Shown here one piece after another: positions 24,560-33,473 of a stretch of 64,000 nucleotides of DNA (position 1 is the stretch's first letter; the number at the start of each line of letters is the position of its first letter). Location of the stretch: positions 124,001 to 188,000 of the forward strand of contig NZ_JAGMUK010000001.1 of the NCBI RefSeq assembly GCF_019049245.1. Direction: 5' to 3'. Source of the stretch: Streptomyces sp. AC555_RSS877. GTDB taxonomy: Bacteria > Actinomycetota > Actinomycetes > Streptomycetales > Streptomycetaceae. Below the pieces are notes generated by a model. It was given only the letters and a program-made list of their open reading frames with translations, made no database searches and was not told the DNA's origin. The position numbers and the translations under genes are program-made.

Positions 24560-25378
24560 TCAGAGTCCAGCGTGCTGAAGCAACCTTCGGACAATGCTGG
24601 TGATGATCAGCATTCTGAAGCGCGCCTCGTCCGCGTTGGAACGGCCGGGGTGGGGGCCCTCCGGGTGCGAGATGTCCCAGGCCCCCTGCATGAGGCGGCC
24701 CCACTTTTCGGGGACGACCTTCTTCTGGTCGACCATGAAAGTGATGGCGTTGCCGCCTGAGGTGCCCGTGTAGCCGTACTTCTGCGCGACTCGAAAGGTC
24801 ACGTCTTCGAGCATCGGGCGGAGGGCACCGTTACTGGCCTCGTAGTTGTGGTGGTTGAGGTTGTCGACAGCCTGCTTGTAGTGGTTGAGGGCGACCTCGA
24901 AGCCGGCGGCGTCAAGCTGCGCCTCCAAGGCGCTGATCTCCCCACCCATCTCGGTGCCCGCGGCTTCGGTCGGGCGGATGTGATAAACGACGGGCCCCCT
25001 GTCGATCTCGATCCAGCTGTCGGAGCCGGTGTCCGTCCGGATGGTCGGGTCGTCCCACTGGAGGTCGTAGCCATCCGCGAGGAGGGCTTCCTTGAGCTGG
25101 AACAGCAGACTCTCCGGGCCCAGCTCATCGGGGCTCCGGAAGCCGCTCGTCTGCTCCTTGGCGAACATGAGCAGGCCGCGGTGGGCGTCCTTGTCACCTT
25201 TCTGTGCCGCCCGCCGGGCGGCCATCAGGACCGTCTGGACGAGCCTCTCCTTGGAGGACGTCACGGTGATGAACCGATCGAGGTTGGCGGCGAGCAAGCT
25301 TGTGTTGATCTCCTTCATCGTTCGCTCGATAGCGATCTTGGTGAGAACGGCCAGAGTGGGACTCGAGAGGGTCTGCAT
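24560..25378 (-). CDS. Putative abortive-infection C-terminal (Abi_C-like) protein, cargo
   Basis: A 272-aa soluble protein from the ATG at 25378 (an in-frame ATG at 25411 is the alternative; GAGG lies before either). The N-terminal half is helical; the middle has a strand-rich WIEIDRGPVVYHIRPTE segment. The C-terminal ~100 residues fit the Abi_C pattern by eye: HYKQAVDNLNHHNYEASNGA, LRPMLEDVTFRVAQKYGYTG, then AWDISHPEGPHPGRSNADEA and a final helix MLIITSIVRRLLQHAGL. Such domains occur in phage abortive-infection proteins. Located 147 nt after the HEPN/Toprim gene on the same strand, so probably its partner. Assignment is from memory of the family. Confidence 0.55.
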   Translation of the reverse strand: MQTLSSPTLAVLTKIAIERTMKEINTSLLAANLDRFITVTSSKERLVQTVLMAARRAAQKGDKDAHRGLLMFAKEQTSGFRSPDELGPESLLFQLKEALLADGYDLQWDDPTIRTDTGSDSWIEIDRGPVVYHIRPTEAAGTEMGGEISALEAQLDAAGFEVALNHYKQAVDNLNHHNYEASNGALRPMLEDVTFRVAQKYGYTGTSGGNAITFMVDQKKVVPEKWGRLMQGAWDISHPEGPHPGRSNADEARFRMLIITSIVRRLLQHAGL

Positions 25379-25525
25379 CACAGCGAGACATCCTCGGGGG
25401 CCGACGGTCATTCCGTCCCGTGGATTTCCGAGATCCGTGCTTGGGTTCGTTCAACCTGGCGAGGCTGCGGCCGCCAATCGGGGTGACCGTCGAAGCCAGC
25501 CGCGCCCGCTCACGGTCTCGGAAGG

Positions 25526-26887
25526 TCACTCGGGATCAGGCTCTGCCAGGGCCACGAGCGTCTGAGCCAGGCGTCTCATCGGGTCCCACTCGCTTCCGAT
25601 AGCGCCCTCGCCGACTTCCGCGGCTCGGAGCATCTCCTTAATGCGCTCTTGGACGTAGGGCTTGTTGACGAGTTCGCCTTGGTAGTCGTTCATCGAGTCG
25701 TTGTGACCCTTCCAACGGACTGGGATCAGCTTCCCGTCGGTTCCGCGCAGGCAGTCTTGTCCGAAGTAGAACTCCACGGAGCAAGCACGACCCGCCACGT
25801 CGTCGACGGAAGCGCCTGAGGGGCCGAGGGTCGGATAGGCGTGCGCGTAGTCGAGGTCGGGCAGCCTGCAGACCGCGTAATGGTCAGGCAGAGGTGTGCC
25901 GGCGAGTTGCTTCTCAGCTAGGCGCCCTGCTGTGTCGTCGTCCAGGATCCCGATCACTCGGTTCATCACGCCGGCAGCTGCGAAGCTTCTCATGTTCTTG
26001 ACGACTTGATCGGTGCCACCAGCGGCCTTCGTAGTCTCGATGTCCCAAAAATTGAAGTATCCGGCGATTTCAGGACGGACCAGCCTAAGAGCGCGGGGTA
26101 GGACCTGCGCGTCGAACTTTCCCTCGGTGATCACGATGATGGGGCCTGTATTCGCGGTGATGAAGCCCAGCTCGCCGAGGGCTTGAGCGGACAGGTCCTC
26201 GAAGCTGCTGCAGTAGCCGGCCGCCAGCAGATCTGACAAGTCCATCGTCAGCACGGCCTGAGGGTCTTGGTCGTAGAGAAGAGCACTCAGAATAAAGCGA
26301 GGATCGTCAGTGCCGTCTTCAAAGTAGAACTCCAGCTCATCAATGCAATTCAATTCCACCAGGTCAAGGTCCTCACCCTCCTCTTCCTCCTCTTCCTCTC
26401 CCTTGAAGTCGAGCTCATGGTGCGCGGTGCACCCCTTGATGTAGGCGGCAAGCCCAGTGAGGATCACCTGCTCGCATGACATCTCGTGAGGTGTCCCCTG
26501 AACTCCGTGAGCTGGGCTGACGAGGAGGATGTTTTCGTCCATCCCATTCTCCCTCAGCTGCGACCTGCGGATCTCTGCCATCGACCGCACGCTGGCCTCG
26601 GGTGTGAAGCCCATGAGCTTCAGGCGGGCGAGCACGGTTGCGACTGTCGTGCGATAGCCAAAACGATCAAGCGTATCGACGTCATCGCCCCCCTCCGCAA
26701 ACACCTGAAGCTCTGGCGGGAGCTCTTGACCCGAGGGGACCTGGTTGAGCTGGTCGACGCCCTGAGCCCAGTCGTCCTGCATGTACTTGTCTTCTTCTTG
26801 GAAGACGGTCATGAGTCGGGACGGAAAATCATTCTTTCCGGACAAAATCTGCCGTTCTCCCAGCAGCAGTCGCCATCTGTCTCCCAT
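25526..26887 (-). CDS. HEPN/Toprim-associated protein, putative anti-phage nuclease, cargo
   Basis: A 453-aa protein. Residues 1-240 resemble the HEPN/Toprim N-terminal domain (opening GDRWRLLLGERQILSGKNDF). A Glu run (about 164-172) precedes the Toprim domain: motif I IIVITEGKFDAQVL (Glu 255) and the metal-binding ILDDDTAGRL (about 314-323). Toprim domains of this type are found in OLD-like and other defence nucleases. Gene begins 64 nt after the DUF6262 gene in the same direction, so transposon and cargo may share transcripts. The next gene encodes an Abi_C-like protein. A role in phage defence is inferred from domains and location. Confidence 0.75.
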   Translation of the reverse strand: MGDRWRLLLGERQILSGKNDFPSRLMTVFQEEDKYMQDDWAQGVDQLNQVPSGQELPPELQVFAEGGDDVDTLDRFGYRTTVATVLARLKLMGFTPEASVRSMAEIRRSQLRENGMDENILLVSPAHGVQGTPHEMSCEQVILTGLAAYIKGCTAHHELDFKGEEEEEEEGEDLDLVELNCIDELEFYFEDGTDDPRFILSALLYDQDPQAVLTMDLSDLLAAGYCSSFEDLSAQALGELGFITANTGPIIVITEGKFDAQVLPRALRLVRPEIAGYFNFWDIETTKAAGGTDQVVKNMRSFAAAGVMNRVIGILDDDTAGRLAEKQLAGTPLPDHYAVCRLPDLDYAHAYPTLGPSGASVDDVAGRACSVEFYFGQDCLRGTDGKLIPVRWKGHNDSMNDYQGELVNKPYVQERIKEMLRAAEVGEGAIGSEWDPMRRLAQTLVALAEPDPE

Positions 26888-26951
26888 GAGCGCCTCCGTC
26901 TCAGTGCCGACAGCGAGTCATGGTGATGATGCCAAGGATGGTCGACGCGAG

Positions 26952-27371
26952 TCATAGCCTCCGACGCTGCCGACCAAGCTGACGTCGATCGGCAATCGAC
27001 GAGACCCTCGCTTGGATCTCCAGCGCATCCTGCATCTTGGCAACACGCAGAGCCAGGTGTTGGATCTGCGCCGCCGCCAGGGCGAGCTGGGTGTTCAGCT
27101 CGCGGTTGCGTCGGCGGAGCTTCGCGTTGCGAGCGACGAGCCTGTCGTGCTCGGTCGGCCCGCTGCGCAAGGTGGTGGGGGCGGCCCGATGATCGGCGAT
27201 CTCTCGTGCGATCTCGGGGTAGCGCCGACGGAAGGTGGTGTTGGTCAAGCCGAGCCGGCGGGCCAGCATGAGGACGCTGGGGGCGGTGTTGGTCTCGCGG
27301 CAGCTTTCCAGCACCTCCTGGAGGTGTTTGCGGACCAGCGCCTCGGGGAGGTCGGGGACTCGGCGGGTCAT
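26952..27371 (-). CDS. DUF6262/TnpC-like accessory protein of the recombinase operon
   Basis: A 139-aa basic protein: N-terminal helix-turn-helix-like part (LMLARRLGLTNTTFRRRYPE, about 39-58) then a long coiled coil (AKLRRRNRELNTQLALAAAQ and on, about 84-115). Tn554 has a small third protein, TnpC, with a comparable helper role in insertion. The ATG overlaps the stop of the upstream recombinase (ATGA). A degraded copy of its C-terminal half is at 35385-35548. Confidence 0.75.
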   Translation of the reverse strand: MTRRVPDLPEALVRKHLQEVLESCRETNTAPSVLMLARRLGLTNTTFRRRYPEIAREIADHRAAPTTLRSGPTEHDRLVARNAKLRRRNRELNTQLALAAAQIQHLALRVAKMQDALEIQARVSSIADRRQLGRQRRRL

Positions 27372-29452
27372 GCCCGGATGGCCTCCTGCCCGTTGGATGT
27401 CAGGAACTCGACGACCTCAGCCCGCCGGTTCTGCAGGAGTTGCAGAAGACGGGGAGCCAGGGTCGGCCGGGAGCCGAGCCGTTTGTCGATGCGGGCGATC
27501 TCTCGCTGCCAGGTAGCAACGTTCTCCGGGGTGAGCGCGACGTTGCGGCAGGCCAGAGGCAGGCAGCCCCCGTGCGAGGGCAGTCCCTCGCTGTTGCCGC
27601 GGCGGCCCTTCTCGCAGAGGGCTTTGGCCGGGTCGTTGACGCAGGTGATGTACTCACCGGGATAGATCGCCGGATCGTGCCGCTTCATGATCCTCTTCAG
27701 GCGGTGCTTGTCCAGGGCGACTTGGCCTCGGAACTGAGCGCGGTCGCCGAAGTCCTTCAGCCGCCGGGCAGCCTCTTCCGCCGAAGGACCCGCCAGATCA
27801 AGGTGCTCGTGAGCGTCGATCATCTCCATGAAAACCTCGCCGCGAGCGATGGCCTGCTCGCTTTCGACCTCGGCCCGGAAACCGGAGTCGCTGGTGCCGG
27901 CATAACCCTCGAACATTTGAATTGAGTGATGCCGGAACTGCAGGGCGCCTGCGATGACCCCACCTGGGCGCCGGGCGATGAACCAGGCCAGCGTCCGTCT
28001 AAAATGGCTGGTCTTGAGCCTGATCCGTTGGCCAGGACCGGCTGCGATGGTGTCGGTGCGGCCTCGACCAGCACAAAGGCGGTTCACGAACGCGGCGAAC
28101 TCATTGAGGTGCTTGTTGGTCGCCTTGTTGCCGAGGGCCTCGTTGTCACCTTTGTGAGCTCCGCAGCCGTGGAGGAGACGGCCGAACAGGAAGGCCTCGG
28201 TCGATGGCTGGAGCTGTTCCAGGACCTTGATCGCGCGAGCGACGGCTGCGCTGACCGTCCAGGTCGCCGGGACGCCTGCGACATCTTCCTCGCCCTTGAA
28301 CGCCAAACTATTGAGTCGCCAGCGATAGGGGCGGCCGTCTTCGTCGTACTTGATCTCCAGAGACCCGCGCTTGATGTGCTTGACCTCGCTGTCCCGCATG
28401 CCGCTGAGGAACGCGATCACGATGTAGCAGGCGGCCTGGAGATGACGGGCCAACCGGGACAGGCTGTTGGCCGTGGTGTGGTGAGTGGTGATCGATTCAA
28501 TCCAGGGCTCTCCGTCCAGCCGCCCCTGAACGTTCTCGATGAATGCGCTGTCCGTGACACCGACGATGGCCGTTGCGGCATCGACGGCCCGGCGGTATTG
28601 ATCGACGGCAGCTCGGTCGCAGTCCAGCACGCGTGCGAGGTAGGCGATGTTGGGCTGCCCGCCACGACCAGGCAGAGGACGGCCGGCGGCGATGTGCTGA
28701 TCGAGCAGACCCTGCAGTCGGGCAGGAACGCTGCCACGAGCCGATCTCCGACTCGGGCCGCGCATGCGGGCTTCTCGCCATCGCCGGTCCGCCTCGAAGA
28801 TGTCCTGCGCGAAGTCGTCGATGAACCGCAGCGCCCAGACCACCAGCGGCCCCAGGACATCCTCGGGCAGTCGGTCGGTGTCGTTCTCACCGTGCCGGAC
28901 CTGCTTCGACTCGCTCCAACCCTCCAGGTCGAGCGGGTTGAATCGCAGTGCGTCCACTCCCAGGTGTCGACGCCAGCGCCATAGCAATCGCACGGCTGTC
29001 CGGGATCGCTCACGCTGTGCGTGATGGTTCGGGAAGCGGGCCAGAAGGTGCTTGCGGTAGCCGTCGAGGTCGCCGGGCGACAGCTCGGACAGTTCATTCC
29101 GCTCTGGTGTCCACCTGCGGTCGAGCCACTTTAGAAACCGCTTTATCTCGGTGAACTTGCTGCGGATAGTCGTGATCCCCGGTGCCTCCTCGCCATCCGG
29201 CAGCTCCAGGGACAACAAGGCATAGAAGAGCCGCTTGGCCGCGGGCCGGAACCGCTGCGGGAGTGTGGGGAAGTTCAGGATCAGGGCATGCTCGTGGGCC
29301 TTGAGCCGAGCGGGGGTCAGCTGCCAGATGTCGTGGCTGTAGCGGGAGGTGTCCTCCAGCCTGATGCCGGATCGCAGCTGACGGCCGTGCAGGACGTACG
29401 GATCCTTCAGCGTGACGGCCGTGGGGTAGGAGGCGAAGGTGGCAATGCTCAT
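27368..29452 (-). CDS. Tyrosine recombinase 3 of the trio (TnpB-like)
   Basis: A 694-aa site-specific recombinase. Catalytic signature: first Arg in LSGMRDSEVKHI (about 340), HxxR in KTSHFRRTLAWF (about 503-506), and FRHHSIQMFEGYAG with second His and Tyr nucleophile (about 525-536). A C-terminal Cys/His-rich section (TCVNDPAKALCEKGRRGN) may bind metal. I start at the ATG at 29452, which overlaps the stop of the upstream gene by four bases; the longer open frame to 29593 would overlap it by 145 nt. Expected to act with the other two recombinases. Confidence 0.85.
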   Translation of the reverse strand: MSIATFASYPTAVTLKDPYVLHGRQLRSGIRLEDTSRYSHDIWQLTPARLKAHEHALILNFPTLPQRFRPAAKRLFYALLSLELPDGEEAPGITTIRSKFTEIKRFLKWLDRRWTPERNELSELSPGDLDGYRKHLLARFPNHHAQRERSRTAVRLLWRWRRHLGVDALRFNPLDLEGWSESKQVRHGENDTDRLPEDVLGPLVVWALRFIDDFAQDIFEADRRWREARMRGPSRRSARGSVPARLQGLLDQHIAAGRPLPGRGGQPNIAYLARVLDCDRAAVDQYRRAVDAATAIVGVTDSAFIENVQGRLDGEPWIESITTHHTTANSLSRLARHLQAACYIVIAFLSGMRDSEVKHIKRGSLEIKYDEDGRPYRWRLNSLAFKGEEDVAGVPATWTVSAAVARAIKVLEQLQPSTEAFLFGRLLHGCGAHKGDNEALGNKATNKHLNEFAAFVNRLCAGRGRTDTIAAGPGQRIRLKTSHFRRTLAWFIARRPGGVIAGALQFRHHSIQMFEGYAGTSDSGFRAEVESEQAIARGEVFMEMIDAHEHLDLAGPSAEEAARRLKDFGDRAQFRGQVALDKHRLKRIMKRHDPAIYPGEYITCVNDPAKALCEKGRRGNSEGLPSHGGCLPLACRNVALTPENVATWQREIARIDKRLGSRPTLAPRLLQLLQNRRAEVVEFLTSNGQEAIRA

Positions 29453-31356
29453 GGCTGTTCCCAGGGGGCTTCGACCAGGTCGAGGAAGGCATCGGGGAGG
29501 GGCTGCTGGCGTACTTTGTCGACCTCCGCCGGGGTGAACTTGGCGAGGATGTCGCGCCGGACGGCGACCCAGGCGGGCCCGTAGCGCTTCCACCAGGTGT
29601 CCTCGCTCATGCGCTCGCGCATGACGCCCAGGGCGTCCAGCAGGGCCAGGAGCTTCGGCAGATGCGTCCGGGTGACAAGGCAGTTCCCGCAGTGGAAGCA
29701 GGCCAGGAAGGAGTCGCCGCAGGTGCTTCCCGTCTCCGGGTGGTGCTCGTAGTCCTCGCAGGCCGTCCAGGCGGTGTCCAGTCCGCCGTCGGCAAGCTCC
29801 CGGGCTGTCTGCGGGGCGAGCCCGGCATCTTCGAGTTGCTGGGGTGACTCGGCGTCCGTGATCACAGTGGGTTCGCCGCGGCGGCCAACCGCCGCCGCGT
29901 GTGCGTCCCAGGCCGTCTGTTCAGCGTCTGCGAGGGCTTCTGTGATCACTTCTTCGGCCCACTCGCGGGTGGCCTCATCCGGTTTGAGGTAGTTCGTGAA
30001 CAGCACCTGGGCCGTGTTGCTCTTCGTGGACGAGGGCAGATGCCCACCGAGCTGCTTGGTGCGGCGGGCGTCGACGCTGGTCTTGATCTGGTTGAAGGTC
30101 ACCTTGAGCGGCGTCGGTCCGGTGTCAGCCGACTCCTCCGCCTGGTTCTTCTTCGTCTTCGCCGTGGGCGGCGGGTCCGCAAGGACCGGCTTAGGCCGAG
30201 TGGCGGCCCATTCAGACATCGCGATGCGGCCGCCGTCGTGGAGGTCGGACTCGAAGGGAGCGAAATGCTCGCCGCGGCCCCCGATCACCGCGGTTCCGTT
30301 GCGCCAGATGCAGAAGGCCAGGGATGATCCGCAGATCTCCCGGCTGCGTGCGGTCAGCTCTAGCAGGAGGAGATAGAGGCCGCCGGGCGTGTGCAGTTCA
30401 CGCTCTTTCGGACCGATCTCCCAGGTCAGCGTGTCGAACCACTTCCTGGTCCCGCGTCGGCGTTTGACCACCACAAGCTCGACCGCCCGGTCCTCCAGGA
30501 TCCGGTGCTTGGCCGGCAGCTCCTTGAGGGTCTCCCCGTTGCGCTCGGTGACCAGGGCCAGCAAGGCCATCAGCGGGGCCAGGTCCCTCCAGGTCAGGAA
30601 CAGGTGAGAGGCGAGATCGGCCCTCCGTCGACGATGCGAAAACTCAGCCGACACCGGGACCTCACCGGTGGTCGCCATCGTGGTCAGGACCCCCGACAAG
30701 TCCCGTTGCCCTGGTTCCACGTTCTCAGGGGCGGCACGATGCTGTCGCACGAGCAGTTCACCCGCCCGGATCCGCCGGGCGATGCGAGCCGTGTCCGCCC
30801 TTGCAGCCGCGGTCAGCCGGTCCAGTTCACCGTGCGAGTAGCCGCCGACCCCACCCCGCGAGGGCCTGCGTAACCGACGTGCGAATGCATCCCCGGCGTC
30901 AGCAGGTAGCCGACTCTGCAGACGGTCATCAGCGAACTGCAATTTCAGCTCAGCCATGTCGCTGTACTTCGTCTGCGGGGACGTGCCACTGCGGCCGTGG
31001 AAGGCATCCACATGCGCGCGGGTCAGCTCGTCCGGAGTCGCTGGCGGCGATTCCGTCGAGGCCAGGAAGCCGGTCCAGTTCTTGATCGCTCGCCAACTGG
31101 TCTTGGTGCCCGCCAGTGTGCGGATGCCGCCGCTGGGGCCGATCCGCCGCGACATCGCCTCGGCCAACAGCGGGTGCCAGCCTGGCATAGGCAGTTCACC
31201 GACGTCGTAGCTCGCGCGGCGACCGTCGTCCCCGTGGAAGTCGACGATCAGGCTCCCTGCGATGCCTTTCCGGACCGGTGCGGGCGACTCGTAGCCGTCC
31301 GGCGGCAGGCTGGACGGACGGCCCGGACCGGTGCTGCCGCGCCCCCGTCGCGTCAT
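29449..31356 (-). CDS. Tyrosine recombinase-like protein 2 of the trio
   Basis: A 635-aa protein of the large integrase-like family in recombinase trios. By eye, LLALVTERNGETLKEL carries the first Arg region (about 266-281) and GGHLPSSTKSNTAQVLFTNY the later His...Tyr region (about 434-453), but the HxxR equivalent is not obvious, so catalytic competence is less certain than for its neighbours. Near the C-terminus a Cys-rich motif (CGDSFLACFHCGNCLV, about 550-565) suggests a zinc site. ATGA overlaps with genes on both sides indicate a tightly coupled operon. Confidence 0.75.
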   Translation of the reverse strand: MTRRGRGSTGPGRPSSLPPDGYESPAPVRKGIAGSLIVDFHGDDGRRASYDVGELPMPGWHPLLAEAMSRRIGPSGGIRTLAGTKTSWRAIKNWTGFLASTESPPATPDELTRAHVDAFHGRSGTSPQTKYSDMAELKLQFADDRLQSRLPADAGDAFARRLRRPSRGGVGGYSHGELDRLTAAARADTARIARRIRAGELLVRQHRAAPENVEPGQRDLSGVLTTMATTGEVPVSAEFSHRRRRADLASHLFLTWRDLAPLMALLALVTERNGETLKELPAKHRILEDRAVELVVVKRRRGTRKWFDTLTWEIGPKERELHTPGGLYLLLLELTARSREICGSSLAFCIWRNGTAVIGGRGEHFAPFESDLHDGGRIAMSEWAATRPKPVLADPPPTAKTKKNQAEESADTGPTPLKVTFNQIKTSVDARRTKQLGGHLPSSTKSNTAQVLFTNYLKPDEATREWAEEVITEALADAEQTAWDAHAAAVGRRGEPTVITDAESPQQLEDAGLAPQTARELADGGLDTAWTACEDYEHHPETGSTCGDSFLACFHCGNCLVTRTHLPKLLALLDALGVMRERMSEDTWWKRYGPAWVAVRRDILAKFTPAEVDKVRQQPLPDAFLDLVEAPWEQP

Positions 31357-32897
31357 GCCCTCACCTCCGCTTCCTCAGACAGGTCGTTCGGCGGCTTCTC
31401 GTCCCCGAGGGCGCCGAAAGGCGTGTCGCGGGGGTCCTCCCAGGTGTCGGGGACCAGCGCCATGCGGGTCTCCATCTCCAGTTCCTGCAGGGCGTGCAGG
31501 TAGATCAAGGTCGACAGCTGAGAGGTATGTCCGAGTCGGCGGCGGACCCAGTCCATGGGGTCACCGAAGATCCGCTGGTAGTGCAGCCGCTGGGCCTCGT
31601 TCATGTCACCGAGCGCGGCGATGTGCCCGCGCTGGAGCTGTTCGAGGGTGATCACCGCGAAGGTGTGCCGCAGGAGATGTGCGTGGGCGTAGAGGTCGAG
31701 GCCCTGTTCCTCGCAGCGACGGTTGGCATCGGTGAACATGTCCTTCCAGGTCGACAAGGACAGCGGCATCCCGCCCTCACCGAGCCAGAACATCGCCGGC
31801 TCCAGACCGTCCTCGGTGTCGATCAGCAACCGCTGACGCTCGCGCGGATCAAGCAGCCGGGTGTCGACCTTCTCGCCCCGGTTGATGCCGCTCGAGTACT
31901 GGGCCAGGTGAGGCCGCTCCGGATCGAAGATCACGATTGGACGCCGGATCTTGTCGTAGCGGCCCGCAGCGCGTGCCTCCTCGATGACCCACCGCCGGTC
32001 CTCGTCCGCGTAGGCCGTCAGGTCCCGGCGGACCGAGGCTGGCTCGTAGACCCAGCGGGCCGAGTTCCGCTTGGCGATCACCGCGGGCAGCCAGGACTTG
32101 CTGTAGCCGGCCGGGCCCGGCCCCACGGGAACCTCCGTGACCAGACGGCTGGCCTGCTCTTCCAGCCGCAGGCCGGTGCGAACCGTGGAGTCGCTGAAGG
32201 TTCCGTTGCGTGAAACCCACCGGCCGCGGAAGTTATCCCGGGGCAACCCCTCGCGGTCATAGCCGAGGACACCGACATCCCGCCAGCGCCGGTAGGACGG
32301 TGCGGGCAGCCACTCCACGACCTGGCCGCCCACGTCGTGGGCGTAGGTCGCCGGCACCCTCCTCTCCGCGCTGTCCGGCTTCGGGCGGCGCCCGCCCTTT
32401 TTCTGCTCGTGTTCGTCGCGCGGTGGCCGCTGCGGGATCGGCACCTCCGGCACCCACAGCTTCTTCTTCGCGTAGAGGTAGAACTGCTGCAGGTGGGAGA
32501 CCTCCTGGCTCCACGTATCGCCGTCGACTCGCGGCCCGCGAGGATCGCGACGCCGCCAGTAGTGGTAGGCGGTGTGGTCGGCCTCGGTCGCGTCCCGCCA
32601 GTCCTTCCCGCCCCTGCTCTGGTGCAGGAAGTTCAGCTTCCGGCAGAGGGCCGACGCGCGGTTGATCTGGCTGTTGAGCGGACCCTCTATGAGGTTCACC
32701 TGATGGAAGTACGAGTTCAGGTCGGTGTCGTAGACCAAGCACGGCGACAACAGGTACGGCGTCCCGTCGGGAATGCCCAGGTCGTCGAGCCATAGCTCCC
32801 ACTCAGTCAGAGAAACTCGCAGGTGCCAGGGCTGGGGTTCAGGCTGCGGCAGGTCTCGCGAGCTGTAGTGGACTGACCAGGCACCTTGTCTCAACAC
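31353..32897 (-). CDS. Tyrosine recombinase 1 of the trio (TnpA-like)
   Basis: A 514-aa recombinase, first in the operon. The catalytic end is well preserved: HAHLLRHTFAVITLEQL (HxxR, about 420-423), then RRRLGHTSQLSTLIYLHAL with second His and Tyr nucleophile (about 463-474). GTG start at 32897 (VLRQGAWSVHY); the same N-terminal peptide is still readable in the decayed duplicate near 35980, supporting this start. The gene would drive integration at a short core, here inside comM. Confidence 0.88.
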   Translation of the reverse strand: MLRQGAWSVHYSSRDLPQPEPQPWHLRVSLTEWELWLDDLGIPDGTPYLLSPCLVYDTDLNSYFHQVNLIEGPLNSQINRASALCRKLNFLHQSRGGKDWRDATEADHTAYHYWRRRDPRGPRVDGDTWSQEVSHLQQFYLYAKKKLWVPEVPIPQRPPRDEHEQKKGGRRPKPDSAERRVPATYAHDVGGQVVEWLPAPSYRRWRDVGVLGYDREGLPRDNFRGRWVSRNGTFSDSTVRTGLRLEEQASRLVTEVPVGPGPAGYSKSWLPAVIAKRNSARWVYEPASVRRDLTAYADEDRRWVIEEARAAGRYDKIRRPIVIFDPERPHLAQYSSGINRGEKVDTRLLDPRERQRLLIDTEDGLEPAMFWLGEGGMPLSLSTWKDMFTDANRRCEEQGLDLYAHAHLLRHTFAVITLEQLQRGHIAALGDMNEAQRLHYQRIFGDPMDWVRRRLGHTSQLSTLIYLHALQELEMETRMALVPDTWEDPRDTPFGALGDEKPPNDLSEEAEVRA

Positions 32898-33473
32898 CCG
32901 CGGACCATATAGGTCCTGATCAATCGGGCGACTGCCGGAAGTGCGGCGTGGTCACGCACTGGATGGTCGAGAGGTGGCGGCGCCGCTCTTGTCGGCGGTG
33001 CCGTCTTCCCTCGGCGTCAGCCAGGGGAAGTGCGCGCCGTGGTGTAAGGCGGCGATGAACACGCTCCGCAGTTCCCAGTGCAGACCGGCCGTGGAGAGTG
33101 GCCTGCTTGGGTGAGGCGACCACGAACTTATGCGTGGTACCGGCCGCCACAGCCACAACCTGTAGCAGGAGCCGTTGTCGGTCATCACCCCTTCTAGCGT
33201 GACACCGCAGGCCAATTACCCCGCGCAGCAGCGCCCACCAGGACTTCTTCAACCTCTGGTTGAGAGCGTACGGCGCTTTGCGCTCCACCTCCGGAGGCCG
33301 GGCCGAACCTCCCCGGCCTCTCCTCGCGGCTGTACGCATGAGGGCGCCGCCGCTGCTCGCCCGTTCTCAGGCCCGGGGCCAGCCTGGTGAGCAGTGTCGC
33401 GTCTGTGTCGAGGCTCGCGGACAGAGTGAGCATCGGCGGGAACCACTGGGCGCAGCGTTCGTGCGGGGCGCGG
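32898..33473 (-). pseudogene. Gene-free stretch with an IS481-like transposase fragment
   Basis: No intact gene. On the minus strand around 33140-33300 two frames give ERKAPYALNQRLKKSWWALL followed, after a frame change, by VTLEGVMTDNGSCYR. The MTDNGSCYR block is the DDE-region motif of IS481-family transposases. The rest is not alignable by eye. It lies between the recombinase operon and the second cargo operon, where the boundary of two tandem elements would be expected. Confidence 0.5.

Noticed and set aside
25376..25525. Hidden small gene between the two defence candidates
   Set aside because: The gap holds only a possible N-terminal extension of the Abi_C-like protein and no independent frame with a ribosome site.
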